Part shown: one piece after another, positions 7,824 to 14,904 of the stretch
Numbering within the stretch: the stretch's first letter is position 1
Layout: every line of letters begins with the position of its first letter
Source of the DNA: a virus
Virus record (IMG/VR): IMGVR_UViG_3300031566_000083
Location: 1-45,629 of that record
Reading direction: 5' to 3' (one strand)
DNA: 45,629 nt
The notes under the pieces: generated by a model
What the model was told of the DNA's origin: nothing
The model's input: the letters and a program-made list of their open reading frames with translations, nothing else
Databases searched by the model: none
Position numbers and translations under genes: made by a program

Positions 7824-7942
7824 TGAAACTGGTATTCAGGGCCGTAGGCCCCGCAGAGGAAGTCATTGAGACTATCAGGCTCCGCATCTTGGAGCAGGGC
7901 AATCTCACAATCAGGGAAATGATGGAGCTGGAGGGGGAATGA
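7823..7942 (+). CDS. Small hypothetical protein
   Basis: 39 residues (MKLVFRAVGP...ELEGE) overlapping the stop of the upstream gene (TGATG) and ending across the next ATG (ATGA). The second half is a single predicted helix (EEVIETIRLRILEQGN). Its first eleven codons are duplicated at 7469. Confidence 0.55.
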   Translation: MKLVFRAVGPAEEVIETIRLRILEQGNLTIREMMELEGE

Positions 7943-8148
7943 GAGACACAGTGGTTGAGATTCTGGGAATCATCGGGGCGACTGTACTTTTGTTATTCCT
8001 TGGGGCGCTCGCAGTCATGCTTCTATGGAATTGGCTTATGCCGATGCTCTTTGGGATACAAACACTGTCGTATTGGCAGGCGGTTGGGCTATCACTTCTA
8101 TGCGGCTGCCTATTCAATGGCGGCACATCGCTCTCAGGGAGACGGTAG
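7939..8148 (+). CDS. Two-span membrane protein with LWNWLMPxLFG motif
   Basis: 69 residues with a hydrophobic N-terminal helix (VEILGIIGATVLLLFLGALA) and a second one (YWQAVGLSLLCGCLF). The motif LLWNWLMPMLFGIQTLSYWQA is a signature of a widespread small phage/bacterial membrane protein of unknown role (given here as positions 28-48). It overlaps its neighbour by ATGA and has GGAGGGGG upstream. A host-membrane interaction role is possible. Confidence 0.75.
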   Translation: MRDTVVEILGIIGATVLLLFLGALAVMLLWNWLMPMLFGIQTLSYWQAVGLSLLCGCLFNGGTSLSGRR

Positions 8149-8313
8149 ATGGACATGAATAACCCTGACATCGTACACGCCTATGCAGAGGGATACCGCG
8201 ACGGACACAAGGTTGGCTGGGCGCAGGCCAAGCAAGAGGACGTGGACATATTACCGGCCGCGTGTGACCCGAAGGAACCTGAGAGGGCCGATCCTGGGCT
8301 CGGAGACGACTGA
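8149..8313 (+). CDS. Small hypothetical protein
   Basis: 54 residues starting directly after the previous stop and overlapping the next ATG (TGATG). AYAEGYRDGHKVGWAQAKQE is typical of short phage proteins with a G-Y-x-D-G-x3-G-x4-A repeat. Acidic tail. Function unknown. Confidence 0.6.
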   Translation: MDMNNPDIVHAYAEGYRDGHKVGWAQAKQEDVDILPAACDPKEPERADPGLGDD

Positions 8314-8513
8314 TGCACCGGATGAAGCATGAGTACACCTGTAACCAATGTGGTACCATAGAGGAATCCAACTACAGGCTAGGGAATTGGCATAGCTGGG
8401 TGGTCGGCCCCGAGGTAACGAGAGACGATAATAAGCAATGGCACTTTGACTTCTGCTCCGAGGGCTGCTTGAACGAATGGTTGAAGGAACACAACTTCGA
8501 GGTGAAGGAATGA
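8313..8513 (+). CDS. Small zinc-binding protein
   Basis: 66 residues with two Cys pairs, CNQC (residues 10-13) and FCSEGC (near 47-52), with His residues near the second: a treble-clef or zinc-ribbon-like fold is likely. It overlaps both neighbours. Function unknown; it could bind nucleic acid. Confidence 0.65.
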   Translation: MHRMKHEYTCNQCGTIEESNYRLGNWHSWVVGPEVTRDDNKQWHFDFCSEGCLNEWLKEHNFEVKE

Positions 8514-8845
8514 AAGACGCAAAGTTTGACGAACGAACAGCAAGGTGGATTTACAAGTGGCTAGGCCAAGAAGTGCCGCTTGATATGAACGCCTTTTGGG
8601 GCCTCTGTGTGCCAAAGCTAAAAGACGACGAGGACGTAGAGATGGCTGTTGCCTTCCGCAATGGCAACAAATATAGCGCGTTGATAGTCGTCTCTACGCC
8701 ACTGGACTTAGGCAGGTGGGACGAGCCACCAGAAGACTTCGTACACGAAGGTGACGCAGACACCCCAGAGGCGGCAGTTTTCGGCGCACTGGCAAGCTAC
8801 TTGTCCTACACGACGATGTTGCCGTTTGAGGACGATGAGGAATGA
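8510..8845 (+). CDS. Phage ABA-sandwich-like protein, second copy
   Basis: 111 residues; ATG overlaps the previous stop (ATGA). RTARWIYKWLG at the start, NAFWGLCVPKL in the middle and AAVFGALASYL near the end follow the same order as the protein at 6023 (KWVGF, CFKWLVPKL, LLCKAIEKV). It is therefore likely a diverged member of that small phage family. The tail is very acidic (EDDEE). Confidence 0.6.
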   Translation: MKDAKFDERTARWIYKWLGQEVPLDMNAFWGLCVPKLKDDEDVEMAVAFRNGNKYSALIVVSTPLDLGRWDEPPEDFVHEGDADTPEAAVFGALASYLSYTTMLPFEDDEE

Positions 8846-9147
8846 GGGGCACAGGACCATACCCCGAGGAGACGTTCGAGCAGAGAGAGGAGAGGCTTCG
8901 TCTTGAGGACGAACGAGACTCCTACAGAGTCAAGCAAGTGATAGAGGACAGAGACGCAGAGGGAGGAAGGATGGACAAATATACCTACGAAATCACGTTG
9001 ACGTTGCACGAGCTTGACATGGCAAGTGCCGAGGACTTGGACATGATGAGCAACGCGCTTGTGACCATTCAGAAGCTCGGCATTGGCGACGTGGAGGCGA
9101 TCCTGTGGAAAGGGTCTGACATGGAATTAAGGATAGTGGAGCCATAA
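8842..9147 (+). CDS. Hypothetical acidic protein
   Basis: 101 residues from an ATG overlapping the previous stop. The first 43 residues are a highly charged helix (EQREERLRLEDERDSYRVKQ); from residue 44 an internal ATG at 8971, with GGAGGAAGG before it, begins a compact alpha/beta domain (KYTYEITLTLHELD...VEAILWKG). Two products from one frame are possible. Confidence 0.6.
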   Translation: MRGTGPYPEETFEQREERLRLEDERDSYRVKQVIEDRDAEGGRMDKYTYEITLTLHELDMASAEDLDMMSNALVTIQKLGIGDVEAILWKGSDMELRIVEP

Positions 9148-9279
9148 ATGGCTGACATAGAGAAGTACGAGGCGGCGGACTTAGAAGAAATCAAGCGCCA
9201 GAATGAAGAGGCTGACGCCGAGTATTGGAAGCAGGTGATTGAGGAGAGAAGATATGAAAGCGACGTTCACAAAGACTAA
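9148..9279 (+). CDS. Small acidic coiled-coil protein
   Basis: 43 residues starting after the previous stop (TAAATG) and overlapping the next gene by 26 bases. It is almost entirely helical and charged (DLEEIKRQNEEADAEYW). Its 3' end carries the ribosome site of the next gene. Function unknown. Confidence 0.5.
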   Translation: MADIEKYEAADLEEIKRQNEEADAEYWKQVIEERRYESDVHKD

Positions 9280-9877
9280 GGACATCGGATTCGACAAGTC
9301 AGACGGCAGCGGGCGTATGCCTGCAAGGGCACTGACGACGCCGGAGGGGACGACTTACAAGCTCTACGGCAACAAGTCAAAGGACGTAGACGTTGGCACG
9401 GAGTACGAGTTCGAGGCCGAGGACGGGAAGATTGACGGCAAGACATTCCGGCCAGCGGGGGAGCCAAAGTCCTCTTATCAGAAACAGGACGATGGCAACT
9501 TCCACGAGAAGCAGACATCCATCGAAACACAGAACGCGGTTACCAACGTCTGCAACCTGATTGCAGCGGGGGTGCTACCTCTGGACAGCCTGCTCGGAAG
9601 GAATGTCATCCCGTACTTGGAATCAAAGCTCATCATCGGTTCTCACAAGGCGCAGGTGGCGGCATCTCCAGTCGTGCAAGCAGCGATAGAAATGGGTGGG
9701 GTGGTGAAGCCCCAGTTCCCCAACATCGGCGCGTTCCTGAATAAGTGTTGGAGTGAACACGGACTACAGCGCCCTGACGTGGAAGCAATCACTGGCCCCA
9801 TAACACCAGAGACGGACTTTGAGGGAGCCTATGTGTGCCTGGTGACGGAACTCGAACACAAGGGAAAACATGCTTAG
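9254..9877 (+). CDS. OB-fold-like putative single-strand DNA-binding protein
   Basis: 207 residues; ATG at 9254 chosen with GAGGAG upstream. Residues 1-70 (TKTKDIGF, MPARALTTPEGTTYKLYGNKS, GTEYEFEAEDGKIDGKTF) show a beta-barrel-like pattern with aromatic residues, as in small phage OB-fold proteins; residues 85-207 are helical. It directly precedes the primase-like gene, overlapping by 8 bases, which fits an SSB or replication accessory role. The call is tentative. Confidence 0.5.
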   Translation: MKATFTKTKDIGFDKSDGSGRMPARALTTPEGTTYKLYGNKSKDVDVGTEYEFEAEDGKIDGKTFRPAGEPKSSYQKQDDGNFHEKQTSIETQNAVTNVCNLIAAGVLPLDSLLGRNVIPYLESKLIIGSHKAQVAASPVVQAAIEMGGVVKPQFPNIGAFLNKCWSEHGLQRPDVEAITGPITPETDFEGAYVCLVTELEHKGKHA

Positions 9878-10427
9878 CGTTACACGCGAACTCATGGAGC
9901 CGCTGCGCGTCAAGAACCTCCGGGGGCTTGCGACGTGGGAGCTTGTCGCCGAGGCCCAGTTCCTTCTGCAACAGGCCGAGGACTGGAGCCTCATTCAAGC
10001 CGCTGGTGGCGATTGTGAGGCAGAGCTTGAACAGGCCAACTATTGCAGCAACCTGATAGGCGCGGAGTTGAAGCGGCGCTCGCAGTTTCTCATATCCGAG
10101 AAGGCCCAAGCTGCCAATATCGAACTTCGCGCACTGAAAGACCTGTCAAAAGACGAGTCCCTTATTGACCTTATGAGCCACTACGTTGAGGTAATCAGGT
10201 TTGGGGGCGCGGTGAAGTTCCGCTGTCCGCTCCACGGTAGCGGCCATGACACAGACCCATCAGGAGTAATCCATGCCAATGAGGGGAAGTGGCACTGTTT
10301 TGGGTGTAACAGGCATGGTGATGTATTCGATGCTTTGATGATATACGGGAGACTGACCTTTGGAGAGGCAGTCTCCCTCCTAGGAAGGTATTTCGGAATC
10401 GAGGTGGGGAGGGGTAATGGGGAATAA
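9870..10427 (+). CDS. CHC2 zinc-finger primase-type protein without TOPRIM domain
   Basis: 185 residues. The C-terminal half has the DnaG-type CHC2 zinc finger: FRCPLH (C119, H122), DPSGVIH, WHCFGC (C143, C146), followed by the typical DVFDALMIYGRLTFGEAV helix and YFGIEV. The N-terminal 90 residues are helical and of unknown role. No TOPRIM catalytic domain follows, so this may recruit or guide a primase on single-stranded DNA rather than synthesise primers itself. The next gene block is a repeat-rich region and a helicase. Confidence 0.85.
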   Translation: MLSVTRELMEPLRVKNLRGLATWELVAEAQFLLQQAEDWSLIQAAGGDCEAELEQANYCSNLIGAELKRRSQFLISEKAQAANIELRALKDLSKDESLIDLMSHYVEVIRFGGAVKFRCPLHGSGHDTDPSGVIHANEGKWHCFGCNRHGDVFDALMIYGRLTFGEAVSLLGRYFGIEVGRGNGE

Positions 10428-10496
10428 CTATCTTATTCTCTCTCTTAGGGGAGGGGAGGGGAAATATTGCACAGGCGTTCCAAAACTTTACGAACG

Positions 10497-10650
10497 GAGC
10501 GTCATTTCTTCACGTGTGAGAGCGTCATTTCAGCGTCAGCAAAACGACAGCGGGTGTCAATTGCTGTCACCAAACGCCAGTGGTGTCAGTATCCGTCAGA
10601 GAGAATGGTAGAAATTGACAGAAACTATCAATTCTGTTACAGTTCTGTCA
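10497..10650 (+). repeat. Clustered GTCA repeats: putative origin/operator region
   Basis: Direct repeats of GAGCGTCATTTC (10497 and 10520, 23 bases apart) are followed by GCGTCA, TGTCA (10555, 10565, 10584), CGTCA (10594), TTGACA (10615) and TGTCA (10646). Several copies are 10-11 bases apart, about one helical turn. The cluster lies between the primase-type and helicase genes, a common place for a phage origin with iterons, and overlaps the promoter of the winged-helix gene, so an operator array is equally possible. Confidence 0.6.
10615..10643 (+). promoter_or_regulatory. Promoter of winged-helix/helicase genes, leaderless
   Basis: TTGACA (10615-10620), 17-base spacer, TACAGT (10638-10643). 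The predicted transcript start, seven bases on, is the A of the ATG at 10650. No Shine-Dalgarno precedes that ATG, so leaderless translation is likely. TGTCA half-sites flank and overlap the promoter. Confidence 0.7.
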
Positions 10651-10982
10651 TGGAGAACAAGATGTCGCAAGGGAAAATTCTAGAATGTCGGAAGTTGTTA
10701 GGCGATGCACTGGGGGTGCTTGGTGAAATTGAGGTTGCGCTATCTCCGTCTCGCTATGACGAGGATAGATTCTCTGCAAAGAGAAACATCGCTGCCGAGG
10801 TGTACGACTTTGCTGAAGGGAGAGAAGGATATTTCACGTCACGCAACGTAGATACGGCGTTACGATTGAGGGGAAATGAAAGGAACTCTCGCAGAGTGGC
10901 GCTGTCCCGCATGGTAAAGGGAGGGTTATTGGAACGACACACTACTCGGCCAGCATGTTTTCGTTGGCTTGGGGTGAAGTAG
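10650..10982 (+). CDS. Stand-alone winged-helix protein, paralogue of helicase N-terminus
   Basis: 110 residues. Residues 46-106 (AEVYDFAEGREGYFTSRNVD..., RRVALSRMVKGGLLERH) align with residues 55-115 of the next protein (GEVADYVRTTSGYFSALELD..., RRTALYKLAKENILERH). Shared positions include EV-x-D, GYF, D, ER, RR-x-AL, K and LERH, the pattern of a winged helix. It may bind the repeats directly upstream, acting as initiator or repressor. The ATG at 10650 is chosen because it coincides with the predicted transcript start. Confidence 0.75.
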   Translation: MENKMSQGKILECRKLLGDALGVLGEIEVALSPSRYDEDRFSAKRNIAAEVYDFAEGREGYFTSRNVDTALRLRGNERNSRRVALSRMVKGGLLERHTTRPACFRWLGVK

Positions 10983-12031
10983 TGGAGATTATCGAAGTTA
11001 TCAGGGCGCAGGCTTTAGGGGGCGCTCCGATAGAGCAAACCGAGGCATTGGTTCGGACATTAGCCAATGCCAACGGTTGTATCCCTGACGTGGAGTGGGC
11101 GCTCAAGGAAATGGAGGCCATCTATTCGTCGAAGGGGAGGCGGAATGTCTCGGGGGAGGTAGCGGACTACGTGAGGACAACTTCGGGTTACTTCTCTGCG
11201 CTGGAGCTAGATAGGGATTTACAACTAGTAACAGCCAGCGAGAGGCACGCTCGCAGAACAGCCCTCTACAAGCTGGCAAAGGAGAACATCCTTGAGCGAC
11301 ACAGACGCAAGGACGGGGTATTCAGACGCAAGGAAAGCAACATCGAGGTTCTTGACTGGAAGAACGCGGACATGAGGGAGATTGACCTGAAGTGGCCGTT
11401 TGGTTTTGAGCAATGGGAGATTACCTATCCGGGGACGTTGGATGTGATTGCGGGGGCGGGTGGTGCGGGAAAGTCCGCGTACATGCTGAATTTCCTGTAC
11501 TTGAATCAGGGCAATCACATGATTCGCTATATGACCTCGGAGATGTCAAAGCAGCAGATGAGGCACAGGTTGGGCAAGTTCCACATCGGTACAGATGATT
11601 GGACGTTTGAGCCGGTCAAGTGTTCCAGTGGGTTCGCGGACAAGATTCTACCGGATTCCGTGAACGTCATCGACTACTTAGAGGTGGACGGCGACAACCC
11701 TAGTGGGGTGGTAAATGAGATTCGAGACATCTTCGATGCCCTGAAATCCGGGTTTGTGTTGCTCGGCTTGCAGAAGAAGGGGAACACGGTTGCCTATGCA
11801 AAGGACGGGCGGAAGTACAACGTGAGGAACGAACTTGGGCGCGGCGGCGCTTTTTCAATGGAGAAGGCTCGGCTGTACCTATCAATGGACTACGACGAGC
11901 TAACAGTCGTGAAGGCGTCCAACAGGCGTGATGACGACGAGCCTTCTTTGAAAGGACGGAGTTGGAACTTCACCCTCTACCGGGGCTGTATCTTCGAGGA
12001 CATACGGGAGGTCTTTCCAAAGAATGAGTAA
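10982..12031 (+). CDS. RecA-fold replicative helicase/RepA-like ATPase with winged-helix N-terminus
   Basis: 349 residues from GTG (TAGTG overlap, GGGGTGA upstream). Residues 55-115 are a winged-helix domain. Then comes a RecA-type core: Walker A GAGGAGKS (158-165), a Walker B-like NVIDYLEVD (D231) and a following LLGLQKKGN (sensor Gln-like), as in DnaB/RepA-type hexameric helicases, though the core is short. It likely unwinds or remodels DNA at the origin. It follows the primase-type gene and the repeat cluster. Confidence 0.8.
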   Translation: MEIIEVIRAQALGGAPIEQTEALVRTLANANGCIPDVEWALKEMEAIYSSKGRRNVSGEVADYVRTTSGYFSALELDRDLQLVTASERHARRTALYKLAKENILERHRRKDGVFRRKESNIEVLDWKNADMREIDLKWPFGFEQWEITYPGTLDVIAGAGGAGKSAYMLNFLYLNQGNHMIRYMTSEMSKQQMRHRLGKFHIGTDDWTFEPVKCSSGFADKILPDSVNVIDYLEVDGDNPSGVVNEIRDIFDALKSGFVLLGLQKKGNTVAYAKDGRKYNVRNELGRGGAFSMEKARLYLSMDYDELTVVKASNRRDDDEPSLKGRSWNFTLYRGCIFEDIREVFPKNE

Positions 12032-12422
12032 CGTAATGGTGAAGGAATACTACGGAACGAGCACACCCGAGGCCATGGACGTTGATAGAGGGGTACAACG
12101 GCTCGCCATGCTGGTGTTGTTCGCGGCGTTGAAGGACAAGTACGGCAAAGCTCACAAGTTCCAGTTCAGTGAAGGGGAGAGTCCTCATGCGGGCAACAGG
12201 GAGTGGAGGGCACTTCGCAACACGGATGATGAGCGATGGCGGGATTTCGTTGTGTCGCCAGAGGAAGTTGAGGACTTCGAGGGAGATGCCGCATTTGATT
12301 ATTGGGTTGCTTTGATGGGAGGTGACATCAGGCTGTGGCACAGGATATTCAAGGATTTCAACGTGGACGGCGACGCGAGGAGGATGTTAGAGACTGCATC
12401 CCAGAGGTTGCGGGAGGAATAA
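12024..12422 (+). CDS. Hypothetical replication-module protein
   Basis: 132 residues, overlapping the helicase gene by 8 bases. Mixed alpha protein with QRLAMLVLFAALKDKYGKAHKF and WHRIFKDFNVDGDA. No known domain is visible. After its stop, an eight-codon mini-ORF (12422-12448) bridges to the GTG of the next gene. Confidence 0.7.
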   Translation: MSNVMVKEYYGTSTPEAMDVDRGVQRLAMLVLFAALKDKYGKAHKFQFSEGESPHAGNREWRALRNTDDERWRDFVVSPEEVEDFEGDAAFDYWVALMGGDIRLWHRIFKDFNVDGDARRMLETASQRLREE

Positions 12423-12444
12423 TGGACAAGCGGGAGGCCACCAA

Positions 12445-12732
12445 GTGAGCGAATACCGCCGAGGGGCAGACTTCGAGCGCAAGGTAGTCAATGACTACAA
12501 GGCTCGCAACTGGTACGCATCGCGGACCCCAGGAAGCAAAAGCCCCATCGACATCATCGCCTTTAGACTAGGTGAGGTCCACATCATTCAATGCAAGCTC
12601 ACGGGATTGATGACAAAGGCGGCGAAGGAACAGCTAAGACTCATGGCGCAGGAGAACGGGTTCCGAGCGTTCCTGTGCTGGAACAACAACGGCAAGATTG
12701 AGACAGAGGAGCTTGTGGAGGTAGAGGCATGA
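12445..12732 (+). CDS. Hjc-type Holliday junction resolvase / PD-(D/E)XK nuclease
   Basis: 95 residues. GADFERKVV near the start (catalytic Glu), then SRTPGSKSPIDIIAF (catalytic Asp) and HIIQCKLT (the E/Q-x-K element) match the archaeal Hjc-like branch of the restriction-nuclease fold; Gln replaces the usual Glu in E-x-K. It would cut four-way DNA junctions. The GTG start has GGGAGG at 11 bases and is reached by a mini-ORF from the previous gene. A RusA-like resolvase at 14476 makes a second candidate for the same job. Confidence 0.85.
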   Translation: MSEYRRGADFERKVVNDYKARNWYASRTPGSKSPIDIIAFRLGEVHIIQCKLTGLMTKAAKEQLRLMAQENGFRAFLCWNNNGKIETEELVEVEA

Positions 12733-12908
12733 TACTGAATCCGTGGAGTTACGATGAAGGGTGTTTGTGGTTCACTGTGCCGTGGCGCGGCTGGCTGTTG
12801 ACGCTGTTGTTCTCATGGCGTCCTGAAAACTGGGTATTCGGGAAGTATGTGGGAAGCTTCGCCCTTGGCCCTATCGAATTCATCTGGTATCGCGAAGATT
12901 GGAGGTAG
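12729..12908 (+). CDS. Small Trp-rich protein
   Basis: 59 residues starting at an ATGA overlap with the resolvase gene. Eight Trp residues occur with aromatic-hydrophobic stretches (CLWFTVPWRGWLLTLLFSW, FALGPIEFIWY). It may associate with a membrane or be an interaction peptide. No family recognised. Confidence 0.6.
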   Translation: MILNPWSYDEGCLWFTVPWRGWLLTLLFSWRPENWVFGKYVGSFALGPIEFIWYREDWR

Positions 12909-12912
12909 AGGC

Positions 12913-13245
12913 ATGAACGAACTAGCGTACTACACCGAGCAGTTGGACAAGAGGGAGGGAGCGATGGACTGGATGCTGACGGATGAAGAGATACGGACTG
13001 CGATTGACAAGGTGCTGTCAACGATACCGGCATCAGCGAAAGCCGACGAGTATTTCAAGCTGCGAGACCGCGCCATCGCCCGTGCTGCAGCGAGGAAGGT
13101 GATGGAGTGGGTATTGGAGCACGACATCGCCAAGGAGCATGTAGCCGACCCGCGCACATTGGACAAGGAAGTGCGGCTTGACCTTGGCGACATCTGGCTC
13201 GACGGCAGGGACGTGCAGGCTTTCAAGCAGGAGGTGGGATATTGA
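12913..13245 (+). CDS. Hypothetical helical protein
   Basis: 110 residues; ATG at 12913 with GGAGG seven bases before it. Mostly helical with charged residues (LRDRAIARAAARKVMEWVLEHD). It overlaps the HNH gene by four bases. Function unknown. Confidence 0.65.
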   Translation: MNELAYYTEQLDKREGAMDWMLTDEEIRTAIDKVLSTIPASAKADEYFKLRDRAIARAAARKVMEWVLEHDIAKEHVADPRTLDKEVRLDLGDIWLDGRDVQAFKQEVGY

Positions 13246-13736
13246 GCAGGGGAGGGGTTCCCGTCTGTCGTTGCTGCCATTGCGAACTAACTGTCAAGAA
13301 TTGGTATCCGTCTCGTAGACGCCACAAGGACAGGATTTGCAAACAGTGTGAAGGTATAGCTCGCAAGGCTCACCGTGCTAGAAATCAAGAGAAGAAGAGG
13401 GCAGTGGACAAGGAGTGGAGGAATGCCAATCCTGACAAAATGCGGGCGCAACGGTATCGTTGTAATGCCATGCGGAGACAGTGGAGGGCGACAGCCATTC
13501 GAGATGCAATTGACCCACAAGCGATATTTGAACGCGACAAGTGGAGGTGTAAAGGTTGTGGGTGCAAGACCCCACGCGATTTATTGGGAACGAATGGCCC
13601 AAATGCGCCGAGCATTGACCATATTATCCCGCTGTCACTAGGCGGCCCGCACGTCGAGCGAAATTTGCAGTGCTTGTGCCGAAGGTGCAACCAGAGCAAG
13701 TCGGCAAAATATGAGGGCCAACTGGCCTTTGTGTGA
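13242..13736 (+). CDS. HNH endonuclease
   Basis: 164 residues from TTG at 13242 (AGGAGG upstream, TTGA overlap). An N-terminal zinc-binding part (CRCCHCELTVKNWYPSRR, CKQC), a basic linker, then CKGCGC and an HNH core: SIDHIIPLSLGGPHVERNLQCLCRRCNQSK (given as residues 124-153) with His-His, Asn and the closing C-x2-C. The N-terminal part resembles phage HNH proteins that read a short DNA target. A free-standing homing endonuclease is likely. Confidence 0.88.
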   Translation: MSRGGVPVCRCCHCELTVKNWYPSRRRHKDRICKQCEGIARKAHRARNQEKKRAVDKEWRNANPDKMRAQRYRCNAMRRQWRATAIRDAIDPQAIFERDKWRCKGCGCKTPRDLLGTNGPNAPSIDHIIPLSLGGPHVERNLQCLCRRCNQSKSAKYEGQLAFV

Positions 13737-13748
13737 GGGGGCCAACCA

Positions 13749-13775
13749 ATGACTGAGCTACTGGAGGGGGAGTGA
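13749..13775 (+). pseudogene. Eight-codon relic of the 13923 gene (MTE...LLEGE)
   Basis: The mini-ORF MTELLEGE joins the first codons of the 13923 gene (MTE) to its last (LLEGE), and the flanking bases match too: GGCCAACCAATGACTGAGC before and CTACTGGAGGGGGAGTGATG after. It looks like what remains after an internal deletion of a duplicated copy. Its end provides the ribosome site for the next gene. Confidence 0.6.
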
Positions 13776-13930
13776 TGAGTGAGTCAAATGAAATCAAGAG
13801 GCTCCGCGGTCGTCTTGCTACTGTCAAACGTCAGATAGAAAGACTCGAAGACACAGAGCAGGACTTGCTCGACGCTATCGACGAACAACGGGCTAGTGAC
13901 GCCGAGGACAGGAGGCCAACCAATGACTGA
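13775..13930 (+). CDS. Small coiled-coil protein
   Basis: 51 residues; ATG overlaps the mini-ORF stop with GGAGGGGGAG just upstream. One long helix with heptads (IKRLRGRLATVKRQIERLED). Its last codons cover the ribosome site and start of the next gene. Function unknown. Confidence 0.55.
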   Translation: MSESNEIKRLRGRLATVKRQIERLEDTEQDLLDAIDEQRASDAEDRRPTND

Positions 13931-14279
13931 GCAACTGTCGGAAGAGAAGCAACGCAAGGTCTATGAGTGGTTCTATCCAAGTCTGAAGGGGGAAAAGTGG
14001 TGGATTGCACTTCGTCAGGGCGATCCCGTGGCCGTGTGGGACTATAACCCAGACAGAGACGCCTATGCTGGCAAGGTGCCATTGCAAGACCTCTACATGC
14101 CAGACGGCAAGCCCAACTACAACTTCTGGATGGAGTGCGTGGGGAGGCTGGAGGCAGAAGGGACTCACATTATCTATGCCTTCACGTACCCCGATGGCTA
14201 TATGTGGCAGGTAGCTATGGCCGGTATCGGCAATAAAGACCCTTGGTTCGCCCTGAGTGAACTACTGGAGGGGGAGTGA
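13923..14279 (+). CDS. Phage ABA-sandwich-like protein, third copy
   Basis: 118 residues; ATG at 13923 with AGGAGG eight bases before. VYEWFYPSLKGEKWWIALRQG leads, PNYNFWMECVGRLEAEG is central and a helix FALSELLEGE closes, the same order as the proteins at 6023 and 8510. Assignment to that family is tentative. Both ends of this gene are duplicated in the relic at 13749. Confidence 0.5.
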   Translation: MTEQLSEEKQRKVYEWFYPSLKGEKWWIALRQGDPVAVWDYNPDRDAYAGKVPLQDLYMPDGKPNYNFWMECVGRLEAEGTHIIYAFTYPDGYMWQVAMAGIGNKDPWFALSELLEGE

Positions 14280-14476
14280 TGTTTGGCCCCGATAGCCTAG
14301 TGGTGGCGTATGGCGACGAGGGCGCTACGTTCTGGCGCAAGTGCCCGAAATGCGGCCGCATAGTCAAGGCAGACGAGACCTTGGCGTTCAACGGATTGGG
14401 TGAATACATGAAGGGACCAAACGCCACGTGTGCCAAATGCGGGAGAGTTGAAATGCCATTCGAGGGATACTACTAG
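14279..14476 (+). CDS. Zinc-ribbon protein
   Basis: 65 residues with CPKC (near 23-26) and CAKC (near 52-55), a classic two-knuckle zinc ribbon. TGATG overlap upstream, TAGTG overlap downstream with the RusA-like gene. Possibly a nucleic-acid or protein adaptor. Confidence 0.7.
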   Translation: MFGPDSLVVAYGDEGATFWRKCPKCGRIVKADETLAFNGLGEYMKGPNATCAKCGRVEMPFEGYY

Positions 14477-14904
14477 TGAGCGTCCTACGCATCACCATCC
14501 CCGGCCTGCCGCCTCGGGAGTGTAGTCCTAATGCGAGGGTGCATTGGAAGGTTCGGTCGCTCACGGCTCAGGAATACAAGGAAGTCGTGACGATGCTGGG
14601 GAATGTCGAGAGGCATAAGGCGAAGTGGACGGCTCCTGACAAGGCGAAGGTTCATGTCGTGTTTGTGTTGCCCGATCGGCGGAGACGCGATCGTGACAAC
14701 CTGATAGCGAGGGCAAAGCCTTTGATAGATGCTCTTGGGCCATTCAGGCAAACCTACAGCCGAAAGGGCAAGTGGCTCTCGGACTACGGGGCGGACATCA
14801 TCATCGACGACAGCCCCGAGTACGCGGACATCACATACGAACTGCGCTACGAGAAGGGAGTTTCCAAGACCATTGCGGAGGTAGAGGAGGCCCCCGATGC
14901 GTAG
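14476..14904 (+). CDS. rusA: RusA-like Holliday junction resolvase
   Basis: 142 residues from GTG (TAGTG). Features of the RusA fold: an N-terminal ITIPGLPP, SPNARVHW, then VVFVLPDRRRRDRDNLIARAKPLIDAL with the D-x-DN aspartates, and IIIDDSPEY with the last acidic pair. RusA proteins resolve junctions as dimers with Mg2+ and are common in phage replication modules. The symbol is given for the family. A second resolvase of another fold lies at 12445. Confidence 0.88.
   Translation: MSVLRITIPGLPPRECSPNARVHWKVRSLTAQEYKEVVTMLGNVERHKAKWTAPDKAKVHVVFVLPDRRRRDRDNLIARAKPLIDALGPFRQTYSRKGKWLSDYGADIIIDDSPEYADITYELRYEKGVSKTIAEVEEAPDA

Noticed and set aside
10417-10611. 64-codon ORF overlapping the end of the primase-type gene
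   Set aside because: Good ribosome site, but it reads through the GTCA repeat cluster and its sequence is low in structure; better explained as repeats.
12422-12448. Eight-codon ORF between 12024 and 12445 genes
   Set aside because: Probably only couples translation to the GTG start; not listed as a gene.
14283-14360. tRNA-like GATAGCCTAGTGGTGGCG
   Set aside because: Looks like a D arm but no T arm or acceptor partner follows, and it lies in a zinc-ribbon gene.
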